DNA from: Bacilli bacterium
GTDB lineage: Bacteria > Bacillota_I > Bacilli_A > RFN20 > CAG-826
Direction: 5' to 3'
Length of the DNA stretch: 49,966 bases
NCBI GenBank assembly: GCA_017940265.1
Contig: JAGAYY010000034.1
Location: forward strand, 1 to 49,966
The position numbers and the translations under genes are program-made. The notes under the pieces are model-generated. The model ran no database searches and had not been told where the DNA came from. It saw only the letters and a program-made list of their open reading frames with translations. Below are positions 1 through 8,534 of the stretch, piece by piece. The stretch's first letter is position 1, and every line of letters starts with the position of its first letter.

Positions 1-181
1 CCTATATCCTTATTTCCTACTATTATTATATCAATTTATTGATATAACTACAATACTTAATTCACTATTTATCAATAATTATGTTTAATAAATTAAAAAG
101 ACAGGTGCCACTATGTATTATTAATTCGCTCAAATTCATCCTCTACTTATAGAAGGTGGGGTCTTCTTTGAGAATTCAATA

Positions 182-208
182 AAAACCTGGCTTTTAGTCA
201 GGTTTTTT
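182..208 (-). terminator. Bidirectional terminator after tRNA-Gln
   Basis: Arms AACCTG and CAGGTT enclose a short loop, with T runs on both strands. On the minus strand it lies just downstream of the tRNA gene and probably ends its transcript. On the plus strand it would end anything entering from the left. Confidence 0.75.
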
Positions 209-217
209 CATATTAAT

Positions 218-292
218 TGGCTGGGGTGACTGGGATCGAACCAGTGAATGGTGAATTCAGAGTCCACTGCCTTACCGCTTGGCGACACCCCA
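218..292 (-). tRNA. tRNA-Gln (anticodon CUG)
   Basis: The minus strand folds as a 75-nt cloverleaf. The acceptor TGGGGTG pairs with CACCCCA, with discriminator G and an encoded CCA. The anticodon stem GTGGA/TTCAC holds the loop CTCTGAA, giving anticodon CUG, and the T arm is CTGGTTCGATCCCAG. The U1-A72 pair and G73 are typical of bacterial tRNA-Gln. Confidence 0.93.
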
Positions 293-303
293 AATTCAGT
301 TAA

Positions 304-549
304 TTAAAACTGGTCTTCCTGATAAAGACGAACTTCAGTCACGCCTGGAACTTCTTCTTGTAAGATGACTTCCACTAAATCTTTAATGTCGTTATTCGCA
401 TAAGCACAGTCTTGGCAAGCGCCATGTAATTTAACATAGACAACGCCATCGGCAAAAGAGACGAATTCAACATCGCCCCCATCTCTTTGTAAGAAATGTC
501 TAATTTTATCTAATGTTGCAATAATAAGTTTTTCGCGGTCGTCTTTCAT
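304..549 (-). CDS. nfuA: NifU C-terminal domain (Nfu-type) Fe-S carrier
   Basis: This 81-aa protein consists of one NifU-like C-terminal domain. It contains FLQRDGGDVEFV, then the cluster-binding CxxC motif in HGACQDCAYA, and a conserved tail ending in EEVPGVTEVRLY. Such single-domain Nfu proteins carry [4Fe-4S] clusters from the SUF scaffold to apoproteins in the cytosol. The length is normal for the stand-alone bacterial form. There is no clear Shine-Dalgarno sequence. A TAATAT-like -10 lies 10 nt before the ATG, so the message may have a very short leader. It is divergent from the next gene, and no other suf genes are visible nearby. The symbol is by family and not by orthology. Confidence 0.9.
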   Translation of the reverse strand: MKDDREKLIIATLDKIRHFLQRDGGDVEFVSFADGVVYVKLHGACQDCAYANNDIKDLVEVILQEEVPGVTEVRLYQEDQF

Positions 550-628
550 AACGATAAAGATATTAGCACAAACAAAATAAAAAGTTCACTAAAATGCATA
601 AAAATATTTTTATACCTTCTATTATTGC

Positions 629-634
629 TATAAT
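629..634 (+). promoter_or_regulatory. -10 box TATAAT, probable leaderless promoter
   Basis: A consensus TATAAT ends 6 nt before the ATG at 641, and there is no Shine-Dalgarno sequence between them. Transcription should begin at or next to the A of the start codon. The -35 region is weak (AT-rich). Confidence 0.6.
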
Positions 635-640
635 AGTGGC

Positions 641-1054
641 ATGAAACTAAGTCTTGATGAATACGATAAAGTAAAAGCTATTGTGCCTGGTTTATTTCAA
701 TTTAATGAAAATGAAATGTATACCCAAGCCGCTTTAGCGATTACTGATAATGAACTTTATTTATATGATGATAACGCTCCCGCGCAAATCATGGGTGATG
801 TTTATCATTATCCAATTTTAAAAAGAATTAAATTAGATGATATCTCAATGGCGTTAGATGAAAAGATTGTTAGAAACGCCCAATTAGATAATATGGGACG
901 TCTTAATTTCTTAATGGAAGAAACAGAAGAGAATATCCTTTTCTATTATTATTTAAGCGATAAAAAAGACATCGCTGACTTTATTAAAGAACTCGCTGAC
1001 GCTGGTATTAAAACCAAAAAAAGAAAAGTCGATTTATCCCCAGAAAATTTATAA
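641..1054 (+). CDS. Hypothetical cytosolic protein, 137 aa
   Basis: I do not recognise this family. The protein is soluble, acidic and without signal peptide or membrane segment. The middle (residues ~28-95) reads as alternating short beta strands (ALAITDNELYLYDD, HYPILKRIKLDDISM, NILFYYYLSD), a pattern resembling PH-like or bacterial PH domains. A C-terminal helix (DIADFIKELADAGI) follows, then a basic tail. The start is set by the ATG directly after a TATAAT box. It is followed by its own terminator, so it is probably monocistronic. The PH-like fold is inference from strand pattern only. Confidence 0.7.
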   Translation: MKLSLDEYDKVKAIVPGLFQFNENEMYTQAALAITDNELYLYDDNAPAQIMGDVYHYPILKRIKLDDISMALDEKIVRNAQLDNMGRLNFLMEETEENILFYYYLSDKKDIADFIKELADAGIKTKKRKVDLSPENL

Positions 1055-1100
1055 GACCTCAACAAAGTCATTACTGATTGCGAATAAAGGTCTTTTATTT
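1053..1100 (+). terminator. Rho-independent terminator
   Basis: AAGACCT, starting at the stop codon, pairs with AGGTCTT about 27 nt later and is followed by TTTATTTTAT. The loop is long, so efficiency is uncertain. Confidence 0.6.
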
Positions 1101-1139
1101 TATAAAAAATTCATATATTCTTTTGGGACGGAGAAATTT

Positions 1140-2462
1140 ATGCCAAAACAAAAATTAACTATCGCCGAACAACTAGCAAAAAGAGAATATAAAGAGCCAT
1201 CAAACTTTGTCTGGTTTTTATATGCTTGTTTAGCTAGATCCCCATTCTTCGGCCCAAAATATCACGTTAAATATAAAATTATTGATGATATTAACAAATA
1301 TAAAGGTCCTGCTTTTATTATTTGGAATCATCAATCTAGAAGAGACTATTTATTCTTAAAGAATCTTATCGCCCCCCATAAATTTAATATGCTCGCTGGC
1401 TATCAAGAATTCTTTAGAAAGAAATTCACTTGGTTATTTAAAAAAGCCCAAGTCATTCCAAAGAAGAACTTTACTAACGATCCAAAGAGCATAAGAGCGA
1501 TGGATAAAGTCATCAAAGCGGGCGGCACAATTGCGTTCGCCCCAGAAGGAACATCTTCCATCTTTGGTCATAACCAACCAATCGTCCCAGGCACTGGTAG
1601 ATTTTTAAAGTACTATCATATTCCTGTTTATTTTATGAAATTAGAAGGTGCTTATCTCACCTCTCATAAAGTTTGTATTGATGACCGTATTGGAAAGATT
1701 AACGCTACTTTGTCCTTATTATTTAAACCAGAAGACTTATTAAAAATGTCTCCTGAAGAAATTGATAATAAGATTAATGAAGCTTTCCATCACGATGACT
1801 ATAAATGGAATAAAACGCAACATATCAAATATAAGAGCAAAGGTCGTATTATGACTAATATGCAAGATATGTTATATAAATGTCCAAGATGTGGTCATGA
1901 ATTCGAAATGGATGCTGCTGGTAAATATATTAGATGTACAAACTGCGGTAATGGTGGTTGTATGGATGATTATTATGACTTCTATCCATTTGATGATACT
2001 TGTAAGATCTTTGATACCCCAACTGATTGGGTGGACTGGGAAAGAGTGCAAGTCATTCATGAAATTAGAGATAATAAAGACTTCTATTTAGAAGAAGAAG
2101 TCGATATTGGTGAATTACCAACTTATAAACCAGTAAAAGATAATAAGAAAACATCTATACCATGTGGCCATGGTAAGATCAGATTTGACCATCAAGGTAT
2201 CCATTTTGATGGTATTAAAAATAATGAACCATGGCACTTTGATTTATCTTATGGAGTAATATATTCTCCAATCATTGAAAACGACTTAACACAGTTTGCT
2301 TTAGCGGTGAATGAACAAATCTATGATTTTGTTCCAAAAAGACATGTCGTAGGCAAGATAATTCTTGTCACTGAAGAGATGCATAGATTACACTTTAACA
2401 CATGGAAAAACTTCCCTTGGAACGACTATATGTATAAGGGAACAGAATTGGAGAAAAAGTAA
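1140..2462 (+). CDS. PlsC-like acyltransferase with C-terminal zinc ribbon
   Basis: The N-terminal ~230 residues are a 1-acylglycerol-3-phosphate acyltransferase (PlsC) domain: the HX4D motif appears in NHQSRRD and the substrate-binding motif in APEGTSS. These enzymes transfer acyl chains to (lyso)phospholipid-type substrates at the membrane. Past residue ~245 the protein departs from the family. It has a zinc ribbon with Cys248, Cys251, Cys266 and Cys269 (CPRCG...CTNCG), then ~150 unassigned residues. At 440 aa it is far longer than a typical PlsC (~200-270). An upstream GGAG (GGGACGGAGAAATTT) supports the start. The next gene begins 2 nt after its stop, so the two are co-transcribed. The lipid substrate cannot be read from the sequence. 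Confidence 0.85.
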   Translation: MPKQKLTIAEQLAKREYKEPSNFVWFLYACLARSPFFGPKYHVKYKIIDDINKYKGPAFIIWNHQSRRDYLFLKNLIAPHKFNMLAGYQEFFRKKFTWLFKKAQVIPKKNFTNDPKSIRAMDKVIKAGGTIAFAPEGTSSIFGHNQPIVPGTGRFLKYYHIPVYFMKLEGAYLTSHKVCIDDRIGKINATLSLLFKPEDLLKMSPEEIDNKINEAFHHDDYKWNKTQHIKYKSKGRIMTNMQDMLYKCPRCGHEFEMDAAGKYIRCTNCGNGGCMDDYYDFYPFDDTCKIFDTPTDWVDWERVQVIHEIRDNKDFYLEEEVDIGELPTYKPVKDNKKTSIPCGHGKIRFDHQGIHFDGIKNNEPWHFDLSYGVIYSPIIENDLTQFALAVNEQIYDFVPKRHVVGKIILVTEEMHRLHFNTWKNFPWNDYMYKGTELEKK

Positions 2463-2464
2463 TC

Positions 2465-3406
2465 ATGGTTAAACCATATTGGAAATCAGCATCACACATT
2501 ATCATCTTTTCTTTGATGATATTAGCCCATGTCTTTTTGTTTGCGTCATTCACTTTAGATATGATTGCCTTTATGAAAGATCCAGCTGTCACGAACCCTG
2601 AGGCTCCTACGAGAATAACAACACTTATTGTTGTAATTGCGGTTTTTGCTAGCTTTATTATCGATATTATTTTCTTCTCCGATTTATTCCGTTACATCAG
2701 ATTAAAAAGAAGAACTAATAGTAACATTAAAAGTAATGTTGAAATCGTCGCGGAAGATGAAGGTAAAGAAGCCGCAAATAAAGAAGCGAAGAAGATGCTT
2801 AAGTTTAGCGAAGTTATTGCTGATGTTAATGAAGCCTCCACTTCTAATGGCGCGGAATTTGAATTCTCACAAGAATCAATGAGACGCCCTTCTCTTAAAG
2901 CCACTCTTCTCACAATGAATTACGCTATTGGCTTACCACTCTTAGCAATATTTGCGTTATTCTTTGTTGCCCTTGTATTTTTCTTCTTAGCAATTGATCC
3001 TAAAAATCCATTAAATGGTTTACGTAATGCCGCTACACTTACTGTTTTAACTATCGTCTTATTCGTGGTGATTGTGGCTATCATGATGATTGTTCAAAGA
3101 ATTAGATTAAAGAAAAAAGCCCCTAAAGAGATCGGCTTAAGAATCTACCCTGAATATGTTGAACAATATGTTGTGGCTAATAAAGAAGCAAGAATGGAAA
3201 CTCGTTATAAAGTCAGCTATGACAATATGAAACGCATGAAAACAAAAAACTTCTATTTAATCAAAGGTAAAGTTAATAAACAAACCGCTGTTATTACCAT
3301 TTACAAAAAAGAAATTCCTAGTGAAGTCATTGACTTGATAGAAGGAAGATATTTAAAAGCAAAAGAAGCTAAGAAAGCTCAAAAAGAAGTCAAAAACAAA
3401 GATTAA
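2465..3406 (+). CDS. Four-TM membrane protein of unknown function
   Basis: This 313-aa protein has predicted membrane helices near residues 10-32, 48-70, 148-172 and 185-208. A charged cytoplasmic loop (residues ~78-135) separates the two pairs, and a basic soluble C-terminal domain of ~90 residues ends in a Lys/Glu-rich tail. I know no family for it. It starts 2 nt after the acyltransferase stop, so translational coupling is likely. The two products may work together at the membrane, for example as enzyme and anchor; that is inference from arrangement. Its 3' end overlaps the convergent HTH gene by 4 nt. Confidence 0.75.
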   Translation: MVKPYWKSASHIIIFSLMILAHVFLFASFTLDMIAFMKDPAVTNPEAPTRITTLIVVIAVFASFIIDIIFFSDLFRYIRLKRRTNSNIKSNVEIVAEDEGKEAANKEAKKMLKFSEVIADVNEASTSNGAEFEFSQESMRRPSLKATLLTMNYAIGLPLLAIFALFFVALVFFFLAIDPKNPLNGLRNAATLTVLTIVLFVVIVAIMMIVQRIRLKKKAPKEIGLRIYPEYVEQYVVANKEARMETRYKVSYDNMKRMKTKNFYLIKGKVNKQTAVITIYKKEIPSEVIDLIEGRYLKAKEAKKAQKEVKNKD

Positions 3407-4014
3407 TAAATTAAATAGTTTATAGAACAAGATAAAGCCCTTGCTAATTCCACAACAGTGTCAGCCTGGGCTTTTTTAATGTCCAATTTGTTTTGTTCGT
3501 ATGCTCTAATAGTACGCACAGGAATATCGGTTAAAAGAGATAAATCATTTTGGCTCAAGCCAACGGCCTCTCTTCTTTCTTTTAAAGGACTGTATTTTGA
3601 TAGTTTATCTTTAAAAACATCTAGAATTTGCTTAATATCCATTTCGTGATATGGGAAATAATAATTTAATAATTCACTACAAGGGAATACTTTGATAAGA
3701 GTCTTAAATGATTTCTTGAGAGTGGTTTGAGCATATCCCAAAACCCAACCAACCCAATATTCAGGAGAAGCATATGCGGCGGTATAAATATCCACGGGTG
3801 GCTTATCCATAATTGAGGCAATTAATTCATTGCTAGATCTGCCTAGAATATAGATTGGGTCCATTGATTCAAAAGCAGATGCAACGACGGAACTGGCAAA
3901 TGACTCGGCGAATGAGTCAATGTTTAATTTCTCGTTTAAAACAGCGAGTTCAAACATCTCTGCTGTCTTATGCTGAATAATTTCTGCGTATTGTTCTCTA
4001 TAAGCGTGGATCAT
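3403..4014 (-). CDS. HTH (XRE-type) protein, probable antitoxin partner of DUF3990
   Basis: The last ~60 of 203 residues form an XRE-family helix-turn-helix (LKERREAVGLSQNDLSLLTDI...IRAYEQNKLDIKKA). The first ~140 residues are mostly helical and contain no motif I recognise. The ATG at 4014 is chosen because AAAGGA lies 10 nt upstream; a TTG at 4023 sits too close to it. The gene overlaps the end of the DUF3990 gene by 17 nt, so the pair is translated as a unit. The position second in a two-gene operon with a putative toxin, plus a DNA-binding domain, fits an antitoxin/autorepressor. The 19-bp direct repeats upstream are candidate binding sites. The role is inferred. Confidence 0.75.
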   Translation of the reverse strand: MIHAYREQYAEIIQHKTAEMFELAVLNEKLNIDSFAESFASSVVASAFESMDPIYILGRSSNELIASIMDKPPVDIYTAAYASPEYWVGWVLGYAQTTLKKSFKTLIKVFPCSELLNYYFPYHEMDIKQILDVFKDKLSKYSPLKERREAVGLSQNDLSLLTDIPVRTIRAYEQNKLDIKKAQADTVVELARALSCSINYLIY

Positions 4015-4675
4015 TTTTATCAATTCCTTTCATAATATCATTTAAGAATAAGTCGTCTTCTTTAAAGACCGCTGTTCTACATTTGATGTATCCTTCTCTT
4101 GCGGTATTATTTCTCATTTCTCTTAATGGATAATAAATAAATGATTCAGCTTTCTCGCTTCCTAAATATGATAATTGAGAAAAAGCTTTCTCTGAAATAA
4201 GAACAACTTGTTCACCTAGATTGCCAAGTTTTAAGGCCTCTTTTAAAGAACGAACAGATATAGCGTTGTTGACAAAAGCATCAGCATAGGCAAAATAGCT
4301 ATCATCAGCGCGATAACCTATTACTACATCATATTCCTCGATAGGGAGTAAGAAGTGCTTTATTAAGTATTCTTTGCCTGCTTTAGCAATATCGTTTTTT
4401 AAATTGAAAGTGCGATTCTTCAAAAGAATAGCAATCCAATTAAGAACATTTCCTTCTTTTGAAAGATTCAATATTTTGAGACCGTTGATATTTAAAGAAT
4501 ATTTGTTTGCATAACCATCATGTGTTTTATCTACTGCCCATTCTTTAGCGAGATCTAAAGATTCAGTACAATAAAAACCTAAACCATAGTCGTTGTATGG
4601 CTTTCCAATCCCATATTGTGGCTTTTCTATGATAGAAATAGAGCCGTGGTAAATAATCAATTCACTGTTTTTCAT
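3998..4675 (-). CDS. DUF3990 family protein, probable toxin
   Basis: The 225-aa protein shows the DUF3990 pattern: YHGS near the N-terminus, then DYGLGFYCTESLDLAKEWA, then YDVVIGYRADDSYFAYAD, and a conserved VVLISEKAFSQL segment. Proteins of this family often sit beside small HTH or DUF3791 genes. The YHGS...GxGFYxT arrangement resembles the NAD-binding region of ADP-ribosyltransferases, so NAD-dependent modification of a target is a possible activity; this is inference. Translation starts at an ATG with no Shine-Dalgarno sequence, 6 nt after a TATAGT box, so the message appears leaderless. It is the first gene of a two-gene operon. Confidence 0.8.
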   Translation of the reverse strand: MKNSELIIYHGSISIIEKPQYGIGKPYNDYGLGFYCTESLDLAKEWAVDKTHDGYANKYSLNINGLKILNLSKEGNVLNWIAILLKNRTFNLKNDIAKAGKEYLIKHFLLPIEEYDVVIGYRADDSYFAYADAFVNNAISVRSLKEALKLGNLGEQVVLISEKAFSQLSYLGSEKAESFIYYPLREMRNNTAREGYIKCRTAVFKEDDLFLNDIMKGIDKNDPRL

Positions 4676-4681
4676 ACTAAT

Positions 4682-4735
4682 ACTATAACACTATAATGTC
4701 ATAAATACAATAAAACATAACACTATAATGTCATA
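4682..4735 (-). promoter_or_regulatory. Promoter and 19-bp direct-repeat operator of the DUF3990/HTH operon
   Basis: On the minus strand TTGTAT and TATAGT are spaced by 17 nt, ending 6 nt before the ATG. The plus-strand 19-mer ATAACACTATAATGTCATA occurs identically at 4685-4703 and 4717-4735, a 32-bp period (about three helix turns). One copy covers the -10/spacer and the other lies upstream of the -35. This is the layout expected for an autoregulatory operator. Confidence 0.65.
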
Positions 4736-4789
4736 GATAAAAATACTTCGAAATACTCAATATTCGATGAATAATAGTATAACAATGTA

Positions 4790-4818
4790 TTAACAATAGC
4801 CATACAATATGTTATAAT
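4790..4818 (+). promoter_or_regulatory. Promoter of the RelB/RelE-like operon
   Basis: TTAACA (4790-4795) and TATAAT (4813-4818) are separated by 17 nt. The likely start of transcription near 4825 leaves a short leader carrying AAAGGAGG before the ATG at 4847. Confidence 0.75.
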
Positions 4819-4846
4819 GACTATGATAAAGAAAGGAGGCATTTAT

Positions 4847-5149
4847 ATGGCAACAAAAAGCGCGAATGTTGTGGCTAGAGTAGAACCTGATGTTAAAACA
4901 AAAGCAGAAGCTATCTTAGCCAATTTAGGGGTGCCCGCTTCTGTGGTTATTAATGCACTTTATCATCAAATCATTTATACGAATGGTCTTCCTTTTTCCA
5001 TCACCTTGCCTCCGAATGTGCCAGTAATGGAGGATATGAGTGAAGAGGACTTTAACAATATGATGAAAGAGTCCTTAGAAAGAGCCGACAAAGGCGAGGG
5101 TAGACCTTCAAAAGTTGTATTTGATGATATTCGCAAAAAAATCAAATAA
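4847..5149 (+). CDS. RelB/DinJ-type antitoxin
   Basis: This 100-aa protein opens with a ribbon-helix-helix segment (SANVVARVEPDVKTKAEAILANLGVPASVVINALYHQII), characteristic of the RelB/DinJ family. An acidic C-terminal half would wrap the toxin. The start is the ATG 8 nt after AAAGGAGG, which excludes an upstream ATG lying in the promoter. The stop overlaps the toxin start as TAATG. The protein should neutralise the RelE-like partner and repress the operon promoter through its RHH domain; both roles come from the family. Confidence 0.88.
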   Translation: MATKSANVVARVEPDVKTKAEAILANLGVPASVVINALYHQIIYTNGLPFSITLPPNVPVMEDMSEEDFNNMMKESLERADKGEGRPSKVVFDDIRKKIK

Positions 5150-5481
5150 TGAAGCATTACGACATCATCATTGACCAAAAAGTAGAAAAACACATTGAAA
5201 GCATCATCAAATATATCGCGTATGATCTTTGCAACAAACAAGCAGCACTGATGCTCTTAAATAAGATTGAAAACAGCATTGATGGCTTGGCAAATTTCCC
5301 AAATTCTCATCCACTAGTTGATGAGGAACCTTGGAGAAGTATAGGGGTTAGAAAAGTGTATGCAAAATCATATATTATCTATTATCGTGTTAACGAAAAC
5401 GAAAAAAGAGTTTACGTTTTAGCGATTGTCTATAGTAAACGAGACCAGTTTAGACAGTTGAGCGAAATAGATACCAATTAG
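5149..5481 (+). CDS. RelE/ParE-type toxin
   Basis: The 110-aa protein follows the RelE/ParE superfamily pattern: an N-terminal helical hairpin ([20 protein letters not shown]), a short loop with FPNSHPL, then three C-terminal strands ([32 protein letters not shown]). RelE members cut ribosome-bound mRNA and ParE members poison gyrase. The Arg/Tyr-rich C-terminal strands ([12 protein letters not shown]) fit either subgroup, so the target stays open. It is coupled to the antitoxin through TAATG. The last 4 nt overlap the end of convergent glyA. Confidence 0.85.
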   Translation: MKHYDIIIDQKVEKHIESIIKYIAYDLCNKQAALMLLNKIENSIDGLANFPNSHPLVDEEPWRSIGVRKVYAKSYIIYYRVNENEKRVYVLAIVYSKRDQFRQLSEIDTN

Positions 5482-6686
5482 ATATCTTGAATTTGTTTCC
5501 AATTACTAACAAGGTTAGAGACTAATTCTCTAGCCTTTTTATCATCTATTTCTTTACTTAAATATTTATGAATAATAATAGCGACTTCTTCCGCTTGTTC
5601 TTTAGTACATCCTCTAGTGGTCACTGCGGCAAAGCCAATACGTAAACCGCTTGTTTTACCAGGGGTTAATGTATCATTAGGAATCATATTCTTATTTAAG
5701 GTAATACCAATACCCTCTAAGGCTAATTGAGCATCTTTACCAGTCATACCATATGTATCTAAAACATTAACTAAGAATAAGTGGTTATCAGTGCCAGAGA
5801 CTAAAGCCCCTAATTCTGCTAACTTATCAGCGCACGCTTTAGTGTTCACTAAAACTTGCTTAATATATTGTTTAAATTCAGGTGCTAAGGCTTCTTTAAA
5901 ACAAGTGGCTTTCGCGCCAATAATATGTTCTAATGGTCCACCTTGATAATAGGGGAAGATGGCGGAGTTAATCTTTTTAATCATTTCTTCACTATTAGTG
6001 AGAATAAGACCACCTCTAGGACCTCTTAATGTCTTATGAGTAGTGGAAGTCACGACATCAGCGTAAGGGACTGGTGAAGGATGAAGACCTGCCGCTACTA
6101 AACCCGCAATATGGGCCATATCTACCATAAATAAAGCACCAACTTTATCAGCGATTTCTCTAAATCTTTTAAAGTCGATAGTGTATGGATAAGAAGAATA
6201 GCCCGCCATAATGAGGTCTGGCTTTTCATTATCAGCTATTCTTTCTATTTCTTCATAATCAAGATGACCGTCTTTTAATGGGTAGTGGACAAATGTATAT
6301 AGGTGAGAAGAAAAAGATACAGGAGAACCATGAGTTAAATGGCCTCCATCATTTAAGACTAATGAAAGAATCTTACCACCATCTGGAAGTAAGGCTCTAT
6401 AAGCCGCAGCGTTAGCTTGTGAACCACTATGTGGTTGTACATTAGCATATTTACAGCCAAATAATTCACACGCTCTATTAATCGCTAAGTTTTCAACTTC
6501 ATCAACGACTTCACAACCCCCGTAATATCTATGACCCGGGAAGCCTTCAGCGTATTTATTTGTAAGAATAGAGCCACAGGCACTTCTTACATCCTTACTT
6601 GCGTAGTTTTCACTAGCGATAAGTTCGATACCATTATTTTGTCTTTCTTGTTCTAAAAGAATAAGTCTATTTAATTCATTATCCAT
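5478..6686 (-). CDS. glyA: Serine hydroxymethyltransferase
   Basis: This 402-aa PLP enzyme converts serine and tetrahydrofolate to glycine and 5,10-methylene-THF, the main source of one-carbon units. The PLP lysine lies in the motif [15 protein letters not shown]. Other family blocks are [35 protein letters not shown] and the C-terminal [13 protein letters not shown]. Length and motifs are complete. The ATG at 6686 is chosen because AAGGTGAT precedes it by 5 nt. It lies just downstream of the lysine transporter genes on the same strand with a 45-nt gap, so read-through from that operon is possible. Confidence 0.97.
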   Translation of the reverse strand: MDNELNRLILLEQERQNNGIELIASENYASKDVRSACGSILTNKYAEGFPGHRYYGGCEVVDEVENLAINRACELFGCKYANVQPHSGSQANAAAYRALLPDGGKILSLVLNDGGHLTHGSPVSFSSHLYTFVHYPLKDGHLDYEEIERIADNEKPDLIMAGYSSYPYTIDFKRFREIADKVGALFMVDMAHIAGLVAAGLHPSPVPYADVVTSTTHKTLRGPRGGLILTNSEEMIKKINSAIFPYYQGGPLEHIIGAKATCFKEALAPEFKQYIKQVLVNTKACADKLAELGALVSGTDNHLFLVNVLDTYGMTGKDAQLALEGIGITLNKNMIPNDTLTPGKTSGLRIGFAAVTTRGCTKEQAEEVAIIIHKYLSKEIDDKKARELVSNLVSNWKQIQDI

Positions 6687-6730
6687 AAAAATCACCTTTG
6701 CTTTATGATACTAGAAAAAGAAGACTAATT

Positions 6731-7744
6731 CTATAAATTGATATTAGCCTTCTTTAAGAAAGCTTTAGTTCTTTCTTCTTTAGGATGAGCAAAGAAGGAT
6801 TTACTATCCCTGCTTTCAACGATATAGCCATCATCCATAAAGATAACCTTATTAGCGACGTTCTTAGCGAAGTTCATTTCATGAGTAACCACAATCATGG
6901 TTCTACCTTCTTTGGCTAATTTCTTCATAACTTCTAATACTTCGTTAACCATTTCTGGGTCTAAGGCGGAAGTTGGCTCATCAAACAAAATAATTTCCGG
7001 ATCCATACATAACGCTCTAGCGATAGCGACTCTTTGCTTTTGACCGCCACTTAAGGCACGAGGACGATAGTTCATTCTATCTTGCATATTAACTTTAGTT
7101 AATTCTAGAATCGCTCTTTCTTTACTTTCTTCATAACTACGTTTTAAGACCTTAGTTTGAGCAATCGTGCAGTTTCTTAAAACATCCATGTTGCTAAAGA
7201 GATTAAAACTTTGGAAAACCATTGTCATTTGACTACGCATTTGGTTTCTTTGTTTTTCACTAATCGCTGTGATTGGATGTTCTTTAATAAATGCTTCATA
7301 AGCATCTTTATCAAAGAAGTCCGCTTTGTTTGGTTTTTCATTTAAGACTTTTTTATAAATCTTCCTACACTCTTTAACTCTTCTTTTATTTTGTTTTGTG
7401 ACGTAGCCTTCAATAATCTTATTTTGATAAATTGCAAGATTATCTTCTGCCTCCACTAAAATGTCTCTATATTTTGCTTTTTCTTTTCGATAAGCATCAT
7501 AATCCACAAAATCATCCTTACATTTCTCAATATTAAAGTAATTATTACCTTTAAAAGAGAGCAATCCTCTTGTGGGTTCTTCTAATAAGTTAAGGCATCT
7601 TAAAAATGTTGATTTACCAGAGCCACTTGGACCAATAATCGCTATCACATCTCCCTTATTTACTGTGAGATTAATGTCCTTAAGCACTCTATTCGCGTCA
7701 AAGAATTTTGCTAAGTTTTTAACTTCTAAAATAATTTCACTCAT
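6731..7744 (-). CDS. Amino-acid (lysine) ABC transporter ATPase with large insertion
   Basis: The protein has all ABC ATPase motifs: Walker [11 protein letters not shown]-loop in MVFQSFNLF, signature [15 protein letters not shown], Walker [15 protein letters not shown] and the switch His in VVTHEM. It matches the HisP/GlnQ polar amino-acid subfamily. At 337 aa it is ~90 residues longer than usual. The excess lies between the strand after Walker A and the Q-loop (residues ~68-155), is Lys/Glu/Tyr-rich and looks helical or coiled-coil. The start overlaps the permease stop as ATGA, with AGAGGA upstream. Lysine specificity is inferred from the riboswitch upstream of the operon. Confidence 0.92.
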   Translation of the reverse strand: MSEIILEVKNLAKFFDANRVLKDINLTVNKGDVIAIIGPSGSGKSTFLRCLNLLEEPTRGLLSFKGNNYFNIEKCKDDFVDYDAYRKEKAKYRDILVEAEDNLAIYQNKIIEGYVTKQNKRRVKECRKIYKKVLNEKPNKADFFDKDAYEAFIKEHPITAISEKQRNQMRSQMTMVFQSFNLFSNMDVLRNCTIAQTKVLKRSYEESKERAILELTKVNMQDRMNYRPRALSGGQKQRVAIARALCMDPEIILFDEPTSALDPEMVNEVLEVMKKLAKEGRTMIVVTHEMNFAKNVANKVIFMDDGYIVESRDSKSFFAHPKEERTKAFLKKANINL

Positions 7745-8529
7745 GCAAATAATCCTCTTTTAAATCTATTAAATGGATTAAGGGAGATCTTTTGTCCATC
7801 TAATTTCTTTTCAATAAGTTTAAGTACACCCGCGGCTAATAATGTTAATAGTAAGTAGATAACCGCTAAGATGAGATATCCTTCTAAGAAAGCATATGAA
7901 GCAGTGGATATCACTTTCATACGATAATATAGTTCAGTCGTAGCGATAACGTTTAAAACAGAAGAGTCTTTAATATTAACGATTAGTTCGTTACCAATCG
8001 TTGGTAAGGAATTTCTAATAGCCTGTGGTAACACCACGAAGAAAGAAGCAGTGGAGCTCTTCATACCTAAACTTCTCGCTCCTTCTACTTGACCCATATC
8101 CACGCCATTAAGACCAGATTGGACAATTTCCGCCATATAGGCTGCAGTGTTAAATGTAATAACAATTAAGCCAGCGAAGAACCAACCATTAAAGACATCA
8201 CTAATTAATGAAGGAAATCTAATCGCATCCCAGTTAAGTCCTAAAGCAGCGCAACCATATTTAAAAATTAAGGCTTGAACCATCATCGGTGTCCCTCTTA
8301 AGACAACTGAATAGATATTACATAATCCTTTAATAATGTTGAAACCAACCTTCTTAATCCAAGAAGCAGTGGGCTTTGTTTTTAGATTCTTGCCATAGGC
8401 AATAAAGACACCAAGAAATAAACCCACAACAGTACCAAATATCGATAAGATAAGAGTGGAAATAATACCCGCCCAAATGAGGCCTTGGTTTCTAATAAAT
8501 AAATCACCAGCTTTTGCTAAGTCTATCAT
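7741..8529 (-). CDS. Amino-acid (lysine) ABC transporter permease
   Basis: This 262-aa protein is a HisM/GlnP-type inner-membrane permease with about five membrane helices. It carries the conserved cytoplasmic EAA loop ([34 protein letters not shown]), which contacts the ATPase. The ATG at 8529 has AAGG 9 nt upstream, inside the end of the binding-protein gene; a TTG three codons earlier is less likely. Overlaps with both neighbours indicate one transcript. A single permease gene implies a homodimer in the transporter. Confidence 0.93.
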   Translation of the reverse strand: MIDLAKAGDLFIRNQGLIWAGIISTLILSIFGTVVGLFLGVFIAYGKNLKTKPTASWIKKVGFNIIKGLCNIYSVVLRGTPMMVQALIFKYGCAALGLNWDAIRFPSLISDVFNGWFFAGLIVITFNTAAYMAEIVQSGLNGVDMGQVEGARSLGMKSSTASFFVVLPQAIRNSLPTIGNELIVNIKDSSVLNVIATTELYYRMKVISTASYAFLEGYLILAVIYLLLTLLAAGVLKLIEKKLDGQKISLNPFNRFKRGLFA

Positions 8530-8534
8530 TATGA

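Noticed and set aside
4817..4846. Upstream ATG for the RelB-like antitoxin
   Set aside because: It lies within the -10 box of the promoter, so it would not be transcribed. AAAGGAGG precedes the ATG at 4847.
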